In this document: positions 32,897 through 41,912 of the stretch, one piece after another | Position numbering within the stretch: position 1 is the stretch's first letter | Layout: every line of letters starts with the position of its first letter | Source: an uncultured bacterium | Lineage (GTDB): Bacteria > Bacillota > Clostridia > Lachnospirales > Lachnospiraceae | Length of the DNA stretch: 64,000 nucleotides | Direction of reading: 5' to 3' | NCBI GenBank assembly: GCA_947647735.1 | Contig: CANSLJ010000015.1 | Coordinates: forward strand, 1-64,000 | Program-made: the position numbers and the translations under genes | Notes under the pieces: generated by a model | The model's database searches: none | The model's input: only the letters and a program-made list of their open reading frames with translations | Told to the model about the DNA's origin: nothing

Positions 32897-33708
32897 AAAA
32901 GAAATTATTTAACATGAAGCGAAGATGGATACAGCTGATCTGTGCCATCCTCTACAACTGTCATATCACCAATTTTGCAAAGGGCACTATCTATCAGGGC
33001 GATCTGAAAGGTATCTGTGTGCCGGGGCTAAACTGCTATTCCTGCCCCGGTGCCTCTTTTGCCTGCCCCCTGGGTTCCCTGCAGAGTGCGCTGCTATCCT
33101 CCAAATATAAATTTCCCTATTATATGCTGGGGGTGCTTATACTGTTCGGGGTGCTGCTCGGCCGGGTGATCTGTGGTTTTCTATGTCCCTTCGGGCTGGT
33201 GCAGGAACTGCTCTATAAGATTCCTTCTAAAAAGCTGCAAAAAAGTATCTGGACAAGAAGGTTATCCTATGTAAAATATATCATACTGGCGGTGTTTGTC
33301 ATTCTGATCCCGCTCTTATTTCTTACCCCCGGCTTCTGCAAATATATCTGCCCCGCCGGGACGCTGGAAGGCGGCATTCCGCTTCTCCTTAAAAACGAAA
33401 GCCTGAGACAGCTTGCGGGAAGGCTTTTTCAATGGAAATTTCTTCTGCTGATCCTGATCCTTGTCTCCGCTGTTTTTATCTTCCGCTCTTTTTGCAGGTT
33501 TATATGCCCTCTCGGGGCTTTTTACGGACTTTTTCATAAAGTGTCCCTGTTCGGCATCCGGATCGATCCGGAAAAATGTAACGACTGCGGGCTCTGTGTC
33601 CGGGATTGTAAGATGGATGTGAAAAAAGCCGGAGATGCGGAGTGTATTCAGTGCGGTGAGTGTATCGGACACTGCCACAGGTGCGCTCTTCATTTCGGAG
33701 TAAAATGA
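32893..33708 (+). CDS. 4Fe-4S polyferredoxin membrane protein (NapH/YccM-like)
   Basis: A 271-residue membrane protein with about five helices. Cysteine motifs lie in the membrane-proximal loops (CYSCPGASFACPLGSLQ, CGFLCPFGLVQE, CKYICPAGTLEG, CRFICPLGAFYG), and the C-terminal tail has two 4Fe-4S sites (CNDCGLCVRDCK and CIQCGECIGHCH). This is the NapH/NosR-like electron-transfer layout, moving electrons across the membrane. With the TlpA lipoprotein and CXXC microprotein it probably supplies reductant to outside thiols. The ATG at 32893 overlaps the upstream stop; a GTG 15 bases earlier lies within the microprotein. Confidence 0.88.
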   Translation: MKKKLFNMKRRWIQLICAILYNCHITNFAKGTIYQGDLKGICVPGLNCYSCPGASFACPLGSLQSALLSSKYKFPYYMLGVLILFGVLLGRVICGFLCPFGLVQELLYKIPSKKLQKSIWTRRLSYVKYIILAVFVILIPLLFLTPGFCKYICPAGTLEGGIPLLLKNESLRQLAGRLFQWKFLLLILILVSAVFIFRSFCRFICPLGAFYGLFHKVSLFGIRIDPEKCNDCGLCVRDCKMDVKKAGDAECIQCGECIGHCHRCALHFGVK

Positions 33709-33779
33709 CAGTCCGGCTGAATGTGCTTAACAGAGATAATAATGTCCTGGCTCTGATGGAACTAAAAAACGAACAATAA
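33705..33779 (+). pseudogene. Possible GNAT remnant
   Basis: A 24-codon open frame (VRLNVLNRDNNVLALMEL) starting at an ATGA overlap with the polyferredoxin stop. It resembles the RLNVLxxNxxALxLYE segment of GNAT acetyltransferases but nothing else of the fold remains. It has no ribosome site of its own. Confidence 0.3.
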
Positions 33780-33811
33780 CAATAAATGGATACATAAACG
33801 GAGATTCATCT

Positions 33812-35170
33812 ATGGCTCAGATTGATTTATCGGAAGGACCGATCACAAAAAATATGTTACGTTTTGCCTTTCCCATGATCTGCGGGAATATGCTGCAGCA
33901 GTTGTATAATGTGGTGGATACGCTGATCGTTGGCAAATATCTGGGAACAAATGCCCTGGCGGCGGTGGGGAGTTCCTACACGCTGATGACTTTCCTGACC
34001 TCCATCCTGCTGGGGATGTGTATGGGGAGCGGTGCGATGTTTTCCATCCGCTACGGGGAAAAGAATCACGAAAAGCTGCAGGAGGACCTGTTTGTCTCCT
34101 TCTTCCTGATCGCAGCGCTTGCCGTTGTGATCAATGCGGTGGTATTTCTCTTTATCGATCCCATTATGGTACTGCTCTCCGTTCCCGCCGATACATACCG
34201 CCTGATGCGGGAATATCTCTGGGTGATCTTTTTCGGTATCGGCGCCACCTTTTTCTATAATTATTTTGCCGCTGTCCTGCGGGCGCTGGGCAATTCCCTT
34301 GTGCCCCTGATCTTTCTGGGGATATCCGCCGTCATCAATATCGTATTGGATCTATACTTTATCCTTTCCTGCGGCTGGGGTGTTGCCGGCGCCGCCTTCG
34401 CCACCATCCTGGCACAATGGTTTTCCGGCATCGGCATTTTGATCTACTGTATGCTGAAATGCCCTTTTATGAGGATTGAGAAACAGAACAGGCACTTCTC
34501 TCCCGTCGCCATAAAGGAGATAACCAATGCCTCCTTCCTGACCTGCCTGCAGCAGTCTGTGATGAATCTGGGCATCCTGATGGTACAGGGGCTGGTCAAC
34601 AGCTTCGGCACCGTTGTCATGGCCGCCTTTGCAGCCGCCGTGAAGATCGATGCCTTTGCCTATATGCCTCTGCAGGACTTCGGCAATGCCTTCTCCACCT
34701 TTATCGCCCAGAATTACGGAGCCAGAAAGGAAGACCGGATCAGGCAGGGAATCCGCTCCGCGGCCCGATGCGTCGTCTGCTTCTCCCTGATCGTATCTGT
34801 CCTTGTCGTGCTCTTTGCAAGACAGCTCCTTTTGCTGTTTATCAAACCGGAGGAGACTGAAGTTCTTGCGGTGGGTATGTCCTATCTGCGCATCGTGGGA
34901 ATTTTCTATTTCGGGATCGGTACGCTGTTTATGCTGTACGGACTTTACCGTGCCATCAACCGTCCCGGTATGTCCCTCGTACTGACGATCATCTCGCTGG
35001 GAACAAGGGTGCTGCTCGCCTATCTGTTATCTCCCATTCCCGCCATCGGTGTGAGCGGTATCTGGTGGGCGATCCCTATCGGCTGGTTTCTGGCGGATGC
35101 CACGGGAATACTCTACTATATTTTTTATAACAGATCAAGAAACAGCACCTTGGAGAATAAAGTCCTATGA
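33812..35170 (+). CDS. MATE family efflux transporter
   Basis: A 452-residue twelve-helix exporter of the NorM/DinF superfamily, using H+ or Na+ to expel cationic compounds. The N-terminal lobe begins GPITKNMLRFAFPMICGN and the QQLYNVVDTLIVGKYLG motif is conserved; the second lobe repeats it (CLQQSVMNLGILMVQGLVN). Start behind CGGAGATTCATCT. Its last codons overlap the start of the response regulator gene (ATGA), so the exporter and the regulator are made from one message, tying it to the ABC/sensor module downstream. Confidence 0.9.
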   Translation: MAQIDLSEGPITKNMLRFAFPMICGNMLQQLYNVVDTLIVGKYLGTNALAAVGSSYTLMTFLTSILLGMCMGSGAMFSIRYGEKNHEKLQEDLFVSFFLIAALAVVINAVVFLFIDPIMVLLSVPADTYRLMREYLWVIFFGIGATFFYNYFAAVLRALGNSLVPLIFLGISAVINIVLDLYFILSCGWGVAGAAFATILAQWFSGIGILIYCMLKCPFMRIEKQNRHFSPVAIKEITNASFLTCLQQSVMNLGILMVQGLVNSFGTVVMAAFAAAVKIDAFAYMPLQDFGNAFSTFIAQNYGARKEDRIRQGIRSAARCVVCFSLIVSVLVVLFARQLLLLFIKPEETEVLAVGMSYLRIVGIFYFGIGTLFMLYGLYRAINRPGMSLVLTIISLGTRVLLAYLLSPIPAIGVSGIWWAIPIGWFLADATGILYYIFYNRSRNSTLENKVL

Positions 35171-35835
35171 AACAGATCTTAGTCATTGACGATGATATTT
35201 ATATCGGAAATATGCTGGAGGAAGCCCTGTCAAGAGAGGGTTATCAGGTCCTGCGCGCCTACTCCGGCACGGAAGCGCTTCTTGTGCTCTCCTCTCTCAC
35301 GCCGGATCTCATCCTGCTGGATCTGATGCTTCCGGGGCTCTCCGGGGAAGAACTTCTGCCGCGGATCAGGGAGTTTCCCGTCATCGTGCTCAGCGCCAAA
35401 GCGGATATCGACAGCAAGGTAAACCTTCTGCTGGAGGGCGCTACAGATTATGTGACAAAGCCTTTTGAGATCAGAGAGCTTCTTGCCAGGATTACGGCGG
35501 CGCTCCGGAAAAACAGCTCTCCCGCCGGCGGTATGTTATCTTTTGACAATCTGCGTCTCGATGCGGCAGCCCGTCTGGTCTGTGCCGGAGAAAGGGAGAT
35601 CCGGCTGACAAGAACCGAATGCGCCATTTTAAAGACACTGATGCAGAATCCCTCTCATGCCATTGCAAGATCCCTTCTTCTGGAGCGGATCAGCGAGGAT
35701 ACCCCTGACTGTACCGAATATTCCTTAAAAACCCATGTCAGCAATCTGCGCAAAAAGCTTCGGGATATCGGCGGCAGAGAATATATTGAAGCTGTGTGGG
35801 GCATCGGATTCCGTCTTGTCTCCGAAAAATCTTGA
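35167..35835 (+). CDS. OmpR-family response regulator
   Basis: A 222-residue regulator: receiver domain (acidic pocket VIDDDIY, phosphorylated Asp in LILLDLMLPG, switch Thr/Ser VLSAKAD, TKPFEIRELLARI) and winged-helix DNA-binding domain (LTRTECAILKTLMQNP, SLKTHVSNLRKKL, VWGIGFRL). Its kinase is most likely the product of 37766-38641, separated from it by an ABC transporter, as in BcrR/BceR-type peptide-antibiotic modules. The direct repeat at 35830-35847, over its own stop codon, is a likely binding site controlling the ABC genes. Confidence 0.9.
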   Translation: MKQILVIDDDIYIGNMLEEALSREGYQVLRAYSGTEALLVLSSLTPDLILLDLMLPGLSGEELLPRIREFPVIVLSAKADIDSKVNLLLEGATDYVTKPFEIRELLARITAALRKNSSPAGGMLSFDNLRLDAAARLVCAGEREIRLTRTECAILKTLMQNPSHAIARSLLLERISEDTPDCTEYSLKTHVSNLRKKLRDIGGREYIEAVWGIGFRLVSEKS

Positions 35836-35847
35836 CAAAATCTTGAC
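35830..35847 (+). promoter_or_regulatory. Direct repeat TCTTGAC, 11-bp phased
   Basis: TCTTGAC at 35830-35836 and again at 35841-35847, one helical turn apart, upstream of the ABC transporter genes. Tandem half-sites at this spacing are typical of OmpR-family regulators. Confidence 0.5.
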
Positions 35848-35957
35848 TGTTTTCTTATCCGTTTTCTGAACCTTTCTCTGATAAGATATCCGCATATTCC
35901 GGACAGAGAATGCTTATAGTGCAGGCTGTCCGGCTATGAAAGGAGGTCCTTTCAATT

Positions 35958-36908
35958 ATGGACTATATCTTAACCACAAATGCTCTGGATAAAAAATACG
36001 GCAGATCCTATGCGCTGAATCATCTTTCCATGCATGTTCCAAAGGGCGCCATCTACGGCTTTGTGGGGAAAAACGGAGCGGGAAAAACCACGCTGATGCG
36101 CCTGATCTGCGGGCTCCAGCACCCTTCAGGCGGCAGCTATACATTGTACGGCATTCCGGACAATGACAAAAATATCTGCAGGGCACGCAGGCGGATGGGC
36201 GCGATCCTGGAGACGCCTGCCGTTTATCATGATATGAGCGCGGAGGAAAATTTAAAACAGCAGTATCGCATCCTCGGCGTGCCTTCCTTTGACGGCATAG
36301 AGGAGCTGCTGGAACTGACCGGGCTTCAGGATACCGGAAGAAAAAAAGCCGGACATTTTTCGCTGGGTATGCGCCAGCGTCTGGGAATCGCCATCGCCCT
36401 CTGCGGCAGCCCTGATTTTCTGGTGCTGGACGAGCCGGTCAACGGGCTTGATCCCCAGGGCATCATCGAAATACGGGAACTGATCTTAAAACTGAATAAG
36501 GAACATCAGATCACCTTTCTGATCTCCAGCCATATACTGGATGAACTGTCAAAATTCGCCACCCATTACGGCTTTATCAATAACGGAAGCCTTGTGAAAG
36601 AGATCAGCGCGGCTGAACTGGAAAAAATATGCCGCAAATGCATCCGTCTGAGAGTCACGGATACCCGCACACTCTGTCTTTTGCTGGATCAGATGGGACT
36701 GGAGTACCATATCCTCTCCGACACGGAAGCGGATATCTATATGAGTGCTTCCGCAGATGCCGCCAAAGAGCATGCCGGCGATATAAACATCACTGCCCTT
36801 GTGATGGAACTGGCGAAACGAAACTGTGAAGTGATCTCTCTGCAGGAGCATGATGAGAGCCTGGAAAATTATTATATGAATCTGATCGGGGAGGTGAAGC
36901 ATGCGTAA
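35958..36908 (+). CDS. ABC transporter ATP-binding protein (BcrA-like)
   Basis: A 316-residue ATPase: Walker A GKNGAGKTTLM, signature SLGMRQRLGIA, Walker B FLVLDEPVNGLDP, switch His in SSHILDELSKFATH, followed by a C-terminal extension of about 90 residues as in BcrA-type bacitracin/lantibiotic exporters. Start behind AAAGGAGG; its end overlaps the permease gene by eight bases. Together with the permease and the two-component system it forms a detoxification or sensing unit against a cell-wall-active peptide; the specific drug is unknown. Confidence 0.88.
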   Translation: MDYILTTNALDKKYGRSYALNHLSMHVPKGAIYGFVGKNGAGKTTLMRLICGLQHPSGGSYTLYGIPDNDKNICRARRRMGAILETPAVYHDMSAEENLKQQYRILGVPSFDGIEELLELTGLQDTGRKKAGHFSLGMRQRLGIAIALCGSPDFLVLDEPVNGLDPQGIIEIRELILKLNKEHQITFLISSHILDELSKFATHYGFINNGSLVKEISAAELEKICRKCIRLRVTDTRTLCLLLDQMGLEYHILSDTEADIYMSASADAAKEHAGDINITALVMELAKRNCEVISLQEHDESLENYYMNLIGEVKHA

Positions 36909-37752
36909 CTTATTATCAGCTTATCTTACAAAATTGATAACAGACCGATTTTTCCGTCTGGTGGAAATCTGCATTATCGCATGGGCGGTCTTTGTTTTCC
37001 GGTGTGCAAGACGGGATTACATCTGGGGCACAGCCCATATCAGCACATACTTTAATACCAATCCCTATTTTTTCAATGCAGCCATATGGCTTGGCATCAC
37101 CCTTGCCATCTACAGCGCCTCTTTCATAGGAACGGAATATCACGATGGTATTCTGCGCAACCAGATCATTTCCGGCCATAGACGCTCCGCCATCTATCTG
37201 GCACATTATATGACTATTTTACTCGCAGGCATTCTGCAGGCCGCCGCTTTTTTCGGGGTGCTTATATTGCTGGACGGCATTTTTCTGCATTTCTTTATTG
37301 TGAGCCTGCTGGTTCGGCCGGCAGAATACCTTCTGCTGATCTTCCTTGCGCTGCTTGGATATTCCGCTGTTTTTTCCTTCCTTTCCATCCTGCTCGCCAA
37401 TAAAGCGCTGATCATATCAGTTCAGGCTCTTCTTGTCTTCCTGATGCTGTTTTTCGGTTTTTCGACGGTTAATTCTCTGCTGGAACCTGAAACCGTCCCT
37501 GTCACCGACCGTTATTATGACCGCGGCAGAACGGAGGAATTGCCCAATCCCAGATATATAGGCGGTGCCAAACGGGAACTTTACGAGTGGGCGGATGCCC
37601 TCGTTCCTTCTTCCATGATCCTGCACGGGGTTATGACAAAACAGGGAGATACTTTGCCTTCCGGCATGAAGATACCCGTCGGAACCGCCCTGCTGTCTGT
37701 CTCCTTTACTGCATGCGGAATATATTGTTTTCATAAAAAAGATCTAAAATAA
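36901..37752 (+). CDS. ABC-2 type permease
   Basis: A 283-residue membrane protein with six hydrophobic segments and the EYHDGILRNQIISGHRRSAI coupling region characteristic of ABC-2/BcrB-like permeases. The start ATG at 36901 has GGGGAGGTGAAGC and overlaps the ATPase gene. The sequence between helices 4 and 5 (about 200-235) forms a larger outside loop. Partner of the preceding ATPase in drug export. Confidence 0.85.
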   Translation: MRNLLSAYLTKLITDRFFRLVEICIIAWAVFVFRCARRDYIWGTAHISTYFNTNPYFFNAAIWLGITLAIYSASFIGTEYHDGILRNQIISGHRRSAIYLAHYMTILLAGILQAAAFFGVLILLDGIFLHFFIVSLLVRPAEYLLLIFLALLGYSAVFSFLSILLANKALIISVQALLVFLMLFFGFSTVNSLLEPETVPVTDRYYDRGRTEELPNPRYIGGAKRELYEWADALVPSSMILHGVMTKQGDTLPSGMKIPVGTALLSVSFTACGIYCFHKKDLK

Positions 37753-37765
37753 GGCAGGTGCTCAG

Positions 37766-38641
37766 ATGTTTCCCTGGATATTATCCGCGGTTTTATTATT
37801 TGTTATTGTCATTTTATCATTTAAAATATATACCATATGGAAATCTATGGATGAGATATGCCTTTCCTTCAGAGAGCATCTTGCGGAGGATACCAATACG
37901 CTCATCACCGTGTCCTCCGGGGACAGGCATGTCAGAAGGCTTGCCGCGGACATCAACGAAGAGCTGCGGATCCTGCGCAGGCAACGCCGGAAATTTATGC
38001 AGGGGGATCAGGAATTGAAGGAGGCCGTCACAAATATCTCCCACGATCTGCGCACGCCCCTGACCGCCATCAGCGGCTATCTGGAACTACTGGAAAAAGA
38101 AGAAAAAAGCGAAACTGTCACAAGGTATCTCGCCTTTATTGAAAATCGCACGGAAGCTTTAAAGTCGCTGACAGAAGAACTGTTCCGGTACACCGTTGCC
38201 TCTTCCTCCGAAAAAATGAAGCTGGAAGCGGTGGATATCCGGACTGTTCTGGAGGAATGCCTTCTGAACTTTTATGGAGAGATGGAGCGAAAAGGGATCA
38301 CGCCTGAAATACATATGACAGATCATGCCGTGATCCGGCAGTTAAACGCTTCCGCCCTGTCCAGAATTTTCGGCAATATCCTGCAGAATGCATTGAAATA
38401 CAGTGACGGGGACCTATCTGTCACATTGAAAGGATCCGGAGAGATCCTGTTTTCTAATACAGCTTCCTGTCTTGATCAGGTACAGACAGGAAAGCTGTTC
38501 AACCGTTTTTTCACAGTGGAAAACGCCAGAAACTCCACAGGCCTCGGACTTTCCATCGCCAAAATGCTGGTGGAGGAGATGGGCGGGAAGATTTCTGCCG
38601 CGTATGGAGAGAACCGGTTATCTATTCTGATCCGCTTTTAA
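37766..38641 (+). CDS. Sensor histidine kinase (short N-terminus)
   Basis: A 291-residue kinase with one N-terminal membrane helix and no large outside sensor domain, so it is intramembrane- or partner-sensing like BceS-type kinases. H-box NISHDLRTPLTAISGYLELL (phosphorylated His), N-box ILQNALKYSDGDLS, G-box STGLGLSIAKMLVEEMGG. It follows the ABC permease by 13 bases and probably senses through the transporter and phosphorylates the regulator at 35167. The direction-opposed Na/Pi gene ends 45 bases beyond. Confidence 0.88.
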   Translation: MFPWILSAVLLFVIVILSFKIYTIWKSMDEICLSFREHLAEDTNTLITVSSGDRHVRRLAADINEELRILRRQRRKFMQGDQELKEAVTNISHDLRTPLTAISGYLELLEKEEKSETVTRYLAFIENRTEALKSLTEELFRYTVASSSEKMKLEAVDIRTVLEECLLNFYGEMERKGITPEIHMTDHAVIRQLNASALSRIFGNILQNALKYSDGDLSVTLKGSGEILFSNTASCLDQVQTGKLFNRFFTVENARNSTGLGLSIAKMLVEEMGGKISAAYGENRLSILIRF

Positions 38642-38685
38642 GATCCCGCTCCTGTTGTCACCAACGGCTGATATCCACCTTTTTA

Positions 38686-39735
38686 TCACATCTTTAAACC
38701 AATCTTTCCATGCCCCATCGCCGCAACATCCTGCCAGTTTCTCCCTGCATCCGGTATCTTCTTCTCTTTTACCGTCATGCAGGCAAGCCTCTCCAACCCT
38801 CTGCTGAAGGGAAACAGTGCCAGCATGGTCACTATATTAAATATACTGTGTACAGCAGCGATACCGGCGGCATCCGCGCGGTTTTCCATAAAACCGAAGG
38901 GAAATACCGTATGCACCGCATAAAATACAAGCATAAACAACGCCGTCCCGATCAGATTAAAATACAGATGGATAAACGCCGCTCTTTTCGCATTCTTTCC
39001 CGCTCTCGCGGCGGAGATCATCGCCGTTGCGCAGGTGCCGATATTCTGTCCCATGATGATCGGTATCGCAGAAGCATAGGATACCATTCCGGTGCCGCAG
39101 AGCGCCTGTAAAATGCCTACCGACGCGGACGAGGACTGGATCACCGCGGTCAGCAGCGCGCCCATCATCATGCCGAAGACGGGATGGGAAAACATCATAA
39201 ACAATTCCGTAAAAGCAGGGATATCCTTTAGCGGCGCTACCGCTCCGCTCATCGCCTCCATACCGGTCATTAAAATAGCAAATCCGATCAGGATGCCGCC
39301 GATATTTTTCTTTTTTCTCTTTTTACTGAACAAATAGAGCCCTATGCCGATCAGTCCCAGCACCGGCGCAAAGGAATCCGGCTTCAGCATTCTGACAAAG
39401 ACATTACTGCTCTCCACCCCCGCCAGGGACAATATCCAGGAAGTAATCGTTGTGCCGATATTCGCCCCCATAATGATGCCGACCGCCTGATGCAGTGTCA
39501 TAATGCCGGAATTCACAAATCCGACAACCATGACTGTCGTCGCGGACGAGGACTGGATCACCGCCGTCACAGATGCCCCCAAAAGAACTGCCCTGAACGG
39601 ATCAGCTGTCAGTTTTCCCAAAATACGTTCCAGTTTCCCTCCTGCCGCCCTTGACAGATTTTTCCCCATAAAATCCATGCCGAACAAAAATAATGCCAGT
39701 CCGCTCAGCAACATAAATATTGAAAAAAAATTCAT
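38686..39735 (-). CDS. Na/Pi cotransporter family protein, short form
   Basis: A 349-residue membrane protein with the two inverted Na/Pi repeats (TAVIQSSSATTVMVVGFVN and TAVIQSSSASVGILQAL), each with the QSSSA motif. Longer family members add a cytoplasmic PhoU-like domain of about 200 residues; here the protein ends soon after RGLERLACMTVKEKK, so that domain is absent. Start ATG behind AGGAGGATTTTTAAA. Three phased PhoP-type boxes lie upstream (39791-39831), directly linking this transporter to the adjacent two-component system and to phosphate supply. Confidence 0.87.
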   Translation of the reverse strand: MNFFSIFMLLSGLALFLFGMDFMGKNLSRAAGGKLERILGKLTADPFRAVLLGASVTAVIQSSSATTVMVVGFVNSGIMTLHQAVGIIMGANIGTTITSWILSLAGVESSNVFVRMLKPDSFAPVLGLIGIGLYLFSKKRKKKNIGGILIGFAILMTGMEAMSGAVAPLKDIPAFTELFMMFSHPVFGMMMGALLTAVIQSSSASVGILQALCGTGMVSYASAIPIIMGQNIGTCATAMISAARAGKNAKRAAFIHLYFNLIGTALFMLVFYAVHTVFPFGFMENRADAAGIAAVHSIFNIVTMLALFPFSRGLERLACMTVKEKKIPDAGRNWQDVAAMGHGKIGLKM

Positions 39736-39776
39736 TTTAAAAATCCTCCTGTATGCCGCAAGTATCGCTACTATTA

Positions 39777-39831
39777 ATCATACAGAAGGAATGTAAAGTT
39801 ATAGACCATAAAAATGTAAAATTCACGTAAA
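39777..39831 (-). promoter_or_regulatory. Pho-type operator and promoter of the Na/Pi gene
   Basis: On the minus strand TTTACGT, TTTACAT, TTTACAT at 39825-39831, 39814-39820 and 39791-39797: spacings 11 and 23 bases. A TATGAT -10 follows at 39777-39782 without a good -35. The same three boxes with the same spacings occur at 41913-41953. TTTACA matches the PhoP half-site TT(A/C/T)A(C/T)A known from Bacillus. Confidence 0.6.
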
Positions 39832-41169
39832 TTGTGGGTTTTGCCCGGACTGTTTCGGCAAAAGCACCGTGATTTCCGTCCCTTCGCCCGGCTTACTCTT
39901 CAACTTTATCTCTCCGCCATGATACTGTACCGCATGTTTTACAATGGAAAGCCCGAGCCCTGTTCCGCCGGAGCTTTTAGAGCGGCTCTTGTCCACCCGG
40001 TAAAACCGTTCAAATACATGTCTCTGGTCTTCCGGCGGAATACCGATACCTGTATCTTTCACCGTGATCTTTGCCCGGTTTCCCTCCTCCTGAATCCTGA
40101 TCTTCACCGTACCGCCGCCTCTGTTATACTTGATCGCATTATCACAGAGATTATACAGGATCTCCACCAGCAGCCGGTATACCCCCGTCACCGCAATATC
40201 TGTTCCCTCCAGCAGCAGGATGATATGCTTTTTATTCGCCGTCTCCTGCAGCAGAGAGCGCACCTCCTTTGCCGCGTCAAGCAGATCTACACGCTCCAGA
40301 GGGAGCATATCTCCCTCATCCAGCTGCGACAACTGAATGATATCCTCCACCAGCGTGACCATCCTTGCCGCTTCCTGCCTCATGCGGGATGCAAACCCGG
40401 GCAGATCCTCCTCCCTGATCAGCCCGTTTTCCATCAGCTCCGCCGTCCCCATAATGGACTGCAGCGGTGTTTTCAGCTCATGGGATACATTCGCCGTAAA
40501 TTCTATCCGGTCCTGCTGTGCCAGCGTATAGGCTCTTTTCAGTTCCTGATTCTGCTTATCGATCCTTTTCAGGAGCGGAGATAATTCTTCATACACTTCA
40601 TTGGCAAGGGGCTCCTCCAGATTCAGCCTGTTGATCGGTCTCACGATATTTTCCGACAGCCGGAGCGCAAGTACCGCCGATACGACAAGCGCGATCATCA
40701 AAACAAGCATGATCGGCTGCTGCATCCCTATGACGATCGCTCCCAGCGTGATGCCTGTCTCGGAAATCCGGAGTATGGAGCCGTTTTCCAGCTTTTTTGC
40801 ATAATAAGCCGTCTTTTCCATCAATGTGGCAGAATATCTTACACTGTGTCCCGTCCCCTTTTCCAACGCCTCCGATATCTCTTCCCGTTGTATGTGATTT
40901 CCCATAGATTCCGCGTCCGCCGCAGTATCATACAGCACATCCCCCTCCGGGGAGATCAGCGTCACCCGGCAGGTCTCAAAATCCGTCTGTTTAAGATACT
41001 CTGTTCCGAAATTTTCCACACCTGACGCCGCCATCTCCAGCTCTTTCATCAGTCTTTCAGACTGTTGATCATCAAAATAATGATAAAACCCGCCAAATAT
41101 AAATATCATGCTGGAAAGCAGGACAACAATTGCGGTAAACAGGATATTGCGAAATATTTTTCTGCTCAC
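39823..41169 (-). CDS. PhoR-like sensor histidine kinase
   Basis: A 448-residue kinase: membrane helix at 10-30, an outside sensor domain of about 110 residues, second helix (IMLVLMIALVVSAVLALRL), a short linker, H-box FTANVSHELKTPLQSIMGTA, N-box EILYNLCDNAIKYN, and KDTGIGIPPED, FYRVDKSRS, GGTGLGLSIVKHAV. The start is GTG at 41169 overlapping the regulator's stop (GTGA). Architecture and the Pho-type boxes nearby point to phosphate sensing, but the outside domain could sense something else. Confidence 0.9.
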   Translation of the reverse strand: MSRKIFRNILFTAIVVLLSSMIFIFGGFYHYFDDQQSERLMKELEMAASGVENFGTEYLKQTDFETCRVTLISPEGDVLYDTAADAESMGNHIQREEISEALEKGTGHSVRYSATLMEKTAYYAKKLENGSILRISETGITLGAIVIGMQQPIMLVLMIALVVSAVLALRLSENIVRPINRLNLEEPLANEVYEELSPLLKRIDKQNQELKRAYTLAQQDRIEFTANVSHELKTPLQSIMGTAELMENGLIREEDLPGFASRMRQEAARMVTLVEDIIQLSQLDEGDMLPLERVDLLDAAKEVRSLLQETANKKHIILLLEGTDIAVTGVYRLLVEILYNLCDNAIKYNRGGGTVKIRIQEEGNRAKITVKDTGIGIPPEDQRHVFERFYRVDKSRSKSSGGTGLGLSIVKHAVQYHGGEIKLKSKPGEGTEITVLLPKQSGQNPQFT

Positions 41170-41855
41170 GGCTTCTCCTTCCGATGCGTATCTTCCAGAC
41201 GATACCCCACGCCCCTGACGGTTTCTATCATCTCTCCGCAGTTGCCGAGTTTCTGACGCAGCGTCTTGATATGCATATCAAGAGTCCTTGTCTCGCCCAC
41301 ATAATTGTCGCCCCAGACTTTCAAAAACAACTGTTCTCTGGAATAGACAAAGCCGGGCCTCTCCAGAAACAGGCGCAGCAACTCAAATTCCTTATATGTC
41401 AGCTCTATCCGTTCATCCTCCACAAATACGGTCCTCTCCTCCGTATTCAGTATAACGCCGCCCGCTTTTAACAGGACTTCATTCTCTGCCCTTTTGCATC
41501 TGCGCAGAACTGCCTTTACTCTGGAAACCATTTCCATCATGCCGAAAGGCTTTACCAGATAATCGTCCGCACCGATATCCAGGCTCCTTACTTTTTCATG
41601 CTCCGCACCTTTTGCAGTCGCCATGATCACCGGAATATTTTCCGTCTCCCTGACCGCTTTAAGCCTCTGCAATATCTCCACACCATCCATTCCCGGCAGC
41701 ATGATATCCAGCAGGATCAGGTCAGGCTTTTCTTTTTTCAATGCAGAGAAAAAAGAGGCTCCGTCCGCAAAGCCTTTTACCTCATGTCCTGTCATCCGCA
41801 GGGAGTAGAGTTCTATATCCCGAATGCTCTCATCATCTTCCACACACCAGATCAA
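41166..41855 (-). CDS. PhoP/PhoB-like response regulator
   Basis: A 229-residue OmpR-family regulator: receiver (CVEDDESIRDIELYSLRMTG, Asp in LILLDIMLPGMDGVE, IMATAKG, VKPFGMMEMVSRV) and winged helix (LTYKEFELLRLFLERPG, TLDMHIKTLRQKLG, VRGVGYRLE). The TTG at 41855 follows AAGGAGAGGAACAGTA; the frame is open to 41879 but that start lacks a ribosome site. Likely binds the three boxes upstream of itself and of the Na/Pi gene. Confidence 0.9.
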   Translation of the reverse strand: MIWCVEDDESIRDIELYSLRMTGHEVKGFADGASFFSALKKEKPDLILLDIMLPGMDGVEILQRLKAVRETENIPVIMATAKGAEHEKVRSLDIGADDYLVKPFGMMEMVSRVKAVLRRCKRAENEVLLKAGGVILNTEERTVFVEDERIELTYKEFELLRLFLERPGFVYSREQLFLKVWGDNYVGETRTLDMHIKTLRQKLGNCGEMIETVRGVGYRLEDTHRKEKP

Positions 41856-41912
41856 TACTGTTCCTCTCCTTCTATACACCCGGTATATTCATAAAATAAT
41901 TATATACATTAT

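Noticed and set aside
38686-39735. Na/Pi transporter as a truncated pseudogene
   Set aside because: Short forms lacking the PhoU-like domain exist as normal proteins, both transport repeats are intact, and a regulated promoter is present.
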